From: Marinobacterium aestuarii
GTDB lineage: Bacteria > Pseudomonadota > Gammaproteobacteria > Pseudomonadales > Balneatricaceae
DNA: 64,000 nt
Direction: 5' to 3'
NCBI RefSeq assembly: GCF_001651805.1
Contig: NZ_CP015839.1
Location: 5,022,001 to 5,086,000, forward strand
Shown here: positions 58,123-64,000 of the stretch, one piece after another
Layout of the letters: the number at the start of each line of letters is the position of its first letter
Position numbering within the stretch: position 1 is the stretch's first letter
The notes under the pieces: model-generated
What the model was told of the DNA's origin: nothing
What the model saw: the letters and a program-made list of their open reading frames with translations, nothing else
The model's database searches: none
Position numbers and translations under genes: made by a program

Positions 58123-58242
58123 ATGCTTGGCGATGACCTACTCTCACATGGGGAAACCCCACACTACCATCGGCGATACCGCGTTTCACTACTGAGTTCG
58201 GGATGGGATCAGGTGGTTCCACAGCTCTATTGTCGCCAAGCA
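58123..58242 (-). rRNA. rrf: 5S ribosomal RNA
   Basis: About 120 bases read on the minus strand from TGCTTGGCGACAATAGAGC. The loop contains CCCATCCCGAACTCAGTAGTG, and the 3' end GTCATCGCCAAGCA pairs with the 5' end. It is the last gene of the rRNA operon. Confidence 0.95.
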
Positions 58243-58450
58243 AAACTTGTACAATATGGATTCTGGCCGCGACAGATGGTGGTCTGTCGCGACGTAGCTT
58301 AATTCGAGGGTACGTGCTTTCTGTTGAAAGTGTGCGGTGTCTTGTCTGCAGCACAAGCTCGTGCCAATGCGTCAATCTCGTCTCTCTCGTGCTTTTCGCC
58401 TGCTCGTTCTTTTCAGTCGGAGCAGGCAACCAAACGCCTTGGGCGTTATA
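58243..58450 (-). other. 23S-5S spacer
   Basis: Roughly 210 bases. It includes a perfect stem GCGACAGA-TGGTGG-TCTGTCGC at 58269-58290, presumably part of rRNA processing. No tRNA is present. Confidence 0.6.
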
Positions 58451-61340
<2,890 letters not shown>

Positions 61341-61579
61341 ATAACCCGAAGGCGTCTGGTAAGGACGAGAGTTCGATAAGATTTTTCGCCATTGGCGCTT
61401 GTACTACAGTACAAGACATATCTCGAATTAATTCGAATCCACATTGTTAAAGAGCGATAAAGCATTGAAGCTTTAAATCATGCACCCTGTGAACAGGACA
61501 CACTGTTTAAAGCTCACTCGCTTTAACTTCAAGATCAGATAATTCGTGTGGACGCTATGCCAGAACAAGCCATGTCGTT
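61341..61579 (-). other. 16S-23S internal transcribed spacer without tRNA genes
   Basis: Only about 240 bases. It contains a boxA antitermination site (GCTCTTTAACAAT, 61443-61455) and several inverted repeats such as TTGTACT/AGTACAA at 61399. No tRNA-Ile or tRNA-Ala is present. Confidence 0.85.
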
Positions 61580-63120
<1,541 letters not shown>

Positions 63121-63254
63121 TAAATCAAGATACCGAAGTATCGATAATTCTGACTCAAGCTATAACAACTTAAATGAATTCACATTAGGGTTGCTTACCT
63201 TGATAAAGCTATTTATGCCTTATCCTGACAAGCGCCCACACGAATTATCTGATC

Positions 63255-63269
63255 AATCTGTTAAAGAGC
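63255..63269 (-). promoter_or_regulatory. boxA antitermination site in the rRNA leader
   Basis: GCTCTTTAACAGATT on the minus strand, about 135 bases before 16S, matches the boxA core TGCTCTTTAACA bound by NusB/S10. Confidence 0.8.
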
Positions 63270-63321
63270 GCTTGGACTCGAGGATCGTTGCCGCTGATCC
63301 CGTGTCTCAAGTGAGGCGCAT

Positions 63322-63349
63322 ATTCTAGCGCCTCGGTGTTTTAAGTCAA
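63322..63349 (-). promoter_or_regulatory. rRNA promoter, proximal
   Basis: TTGACT and TAGAAT on the minus strand are separated by 16 bases, followed by a GC-rich discriminator (GCGCCTC), typical of stringently controlled rRNA promoters. Confidence 0.8.
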
Positions 63350-63518
63350 CTCTTTTTTTCAACATTTCCGACCGAAGCCGAGGAGAAAAACGAGTGACTC
63401 ACAAGCCGATACTGCCGGCCGATTCATCAAGCTAAACACTTGAAAATCAACCACTTACTTCCGACTTCCTCGCTCTGTTCGGTGGCTGTTAAAGCCGCTT
63501 TCCCTAAGCGAGGTGCGC

Positions 63519-63546
63519 ATTCTACATTGCCCCAGATCAGAGTCAA
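63519..63546 (-). promoter_or_regulatory. rRNA promoter, distal
   Basis: A second TTGACT-N16-TAGAAT with a GCGCACC discriminator lies 197 bases upstream of the first. The two have the same -35, -10 and spacing. Confidence 0.8.
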
Positions 63547-63737
63547 CAGCCCCCGTGTAATTAACTGTAATAAAACCCAAAAAGGGGGTTTTAGGGCTTA
63601 AAACCCAGGCTGCGGGCCTAATATAGAGCGGCATGCATACAGAAGTTGACCAAAGCCAGGCCCGTTCGCTGAAAAACCGCCTCGCGCTACAAATACAGAA
63701 CCAGGAACCCAGAAATTCAAAAGCACCTATAAAGTAA
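63547..63737. other. Region upstream of the rRNA promoters
   Basis: About 190 bases without a gene. TAAAACCC and GGGTTTTA form an inverted repeat near 63575-63598. No FIS site can be assigned by eye. Confidence 0.4.
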
Positions 63738-63760
63738 AAGGCGCCTGATTCAGGCGCCTT
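63738..63760 (-). terminator. Rho-independent terminator of tatC
   Basis: A 10-bp perfect stem, AAGGCGCCTG-ATT-CAGGCGCCTT, is followed on the minus strand by TTACTTTATA, 65 bases after the tatC stop. Confidence 0.85.
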
Positions 63761-63825
63761 ATATAAGTATTAACCACTAGCACCGCTCTCAGCTCTCAAG
63801 CCTACCGAGCGATTACTGCTACCCG

Positions 63826-64000
63826 CTATTCCTGCTCATCCGTCTCAGCGTCATCTTCACTTGGTTTGCGCACAATAACGCGCCCCAGAATAATACCCAG
63901 TTCAAACAACAGCCACATGGGCAGCGCCAGCAAGCTTTGAGAAATCACATCTGGCGGTGTCAGCAACATGCCCACGACAAAACAGCCCACCACTACATAT
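63826..64000 (-). CDS. tatC: Sec-independent translocase subunit TatC (3' end only)
   Basis: The 58 codons in the window encode a C-terminal membrane segment pair and tail: [20 protein letters not shown], then [20 protein letters not shown] and an acidic end. The LTPPDVISQ...P...LYE/FE pattern is diagnostic of TatC, the core receptor for twin-arginine signal peptides. The gene runs off the window edge, so the start is not visible. It is the last gene of its operon, ending in a terminator. Confidence 0.93.
   Translation of the reverse strand, partial: YVVVGCFVVGMLLTPPDVISQSLLALPMWLLFELGIILGRVIVRKPSEDDAETDEQE

Overview
The window is a chromosomal segment of a gammaproteobacterium. Gene order and the readable 16S rRNA point to the Pseudomonadales/Oceanospirillales side, perhaps a Marinobacterium-like marine genus; this is inference from memory, not a database match. 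Base composition and codon use look uniform. I see no transposase, integrase, prophage or CRISPR array, so this is core genome rather than an island.

Layout: (1) 1-7.9 kb: anmK, erpA, argC, a ClC channel, thiE, hemL, a small membrane protein and a CBS-pair protein. (2) 7.9-15.2 kb: an LpoP-like lipoprotein with mrcB, a fused phosphotransferase/P-loop kinase, then a heme/vitamin-B12-type ABC permease and ATPase next to a TonB protein with a (QP)n repeat. (3) 15.3-28.4 kb: a Rieske protein, sfsA, an aminotransferase, dksA, gluQ, a cbrX-like ORF, cbrA, cbrB, a 1.2-kb non-coding interval, pcnB, folK, panB and panC. Except for the Rieske gene, this resembles the Pseudomonas dksA-cbrAB-crcZ-pcnB-panBC neighbourhood. 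(4) 28.8-36 kb: a thiolase, a large anchored DUF6351-like protein, a two-domain pterin-synthase-fold protein, rsuA, rsmC and a YciC-like membrane protein. (5) 36-57 kb, mostly minus strand: pnp-rpsO-truB-rbfA-infB-nusA-rimP, tRNA-fMet, tRNA-Leu(GAG), secG-tpiA-glmM-folP-ftsH-rlmE, then yhbY (plus strand) and greA-carB-carA. (6) 57-64 kb: a lipoprotein gene, decayed 5S-like pieces, a complete rRNA operon on the minus strand (16S-23S-5S, no spacer tRNA) with two sigma-70 promoters, and the 3' end of tatC.

The most notable element is the cbrB-pcnB interval. It appears to hold not one but two tandem CrcZ-like small RNAs. Each has its own sigma-54 promoter (GG-N10-GC), upstream GTAACA/TGTTAC inverted repeats fitting CbrB sites, an A-rich 5' end, three copies of an AATAAAAATAA-type Hfq/Crc-binding motif sitting in the loops of separate short stems, and a related 3' end. 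With CbrA/CbrB immediately upstream, the inferred circuit is: CbrA-CbrB plus sigma-54 makes two decoy RNAs, which titrate Hfq/Crc and relieve catabolite repression. A-rich motifs just ahead of pcnB and of the CBS-pair gene could be local targets.

Coordinates, motifs, hairpins and overlaps were read from the sequence. Family names rest on recognised motifs and remembered homologues. Promoter and RNA boundaries are predictions.
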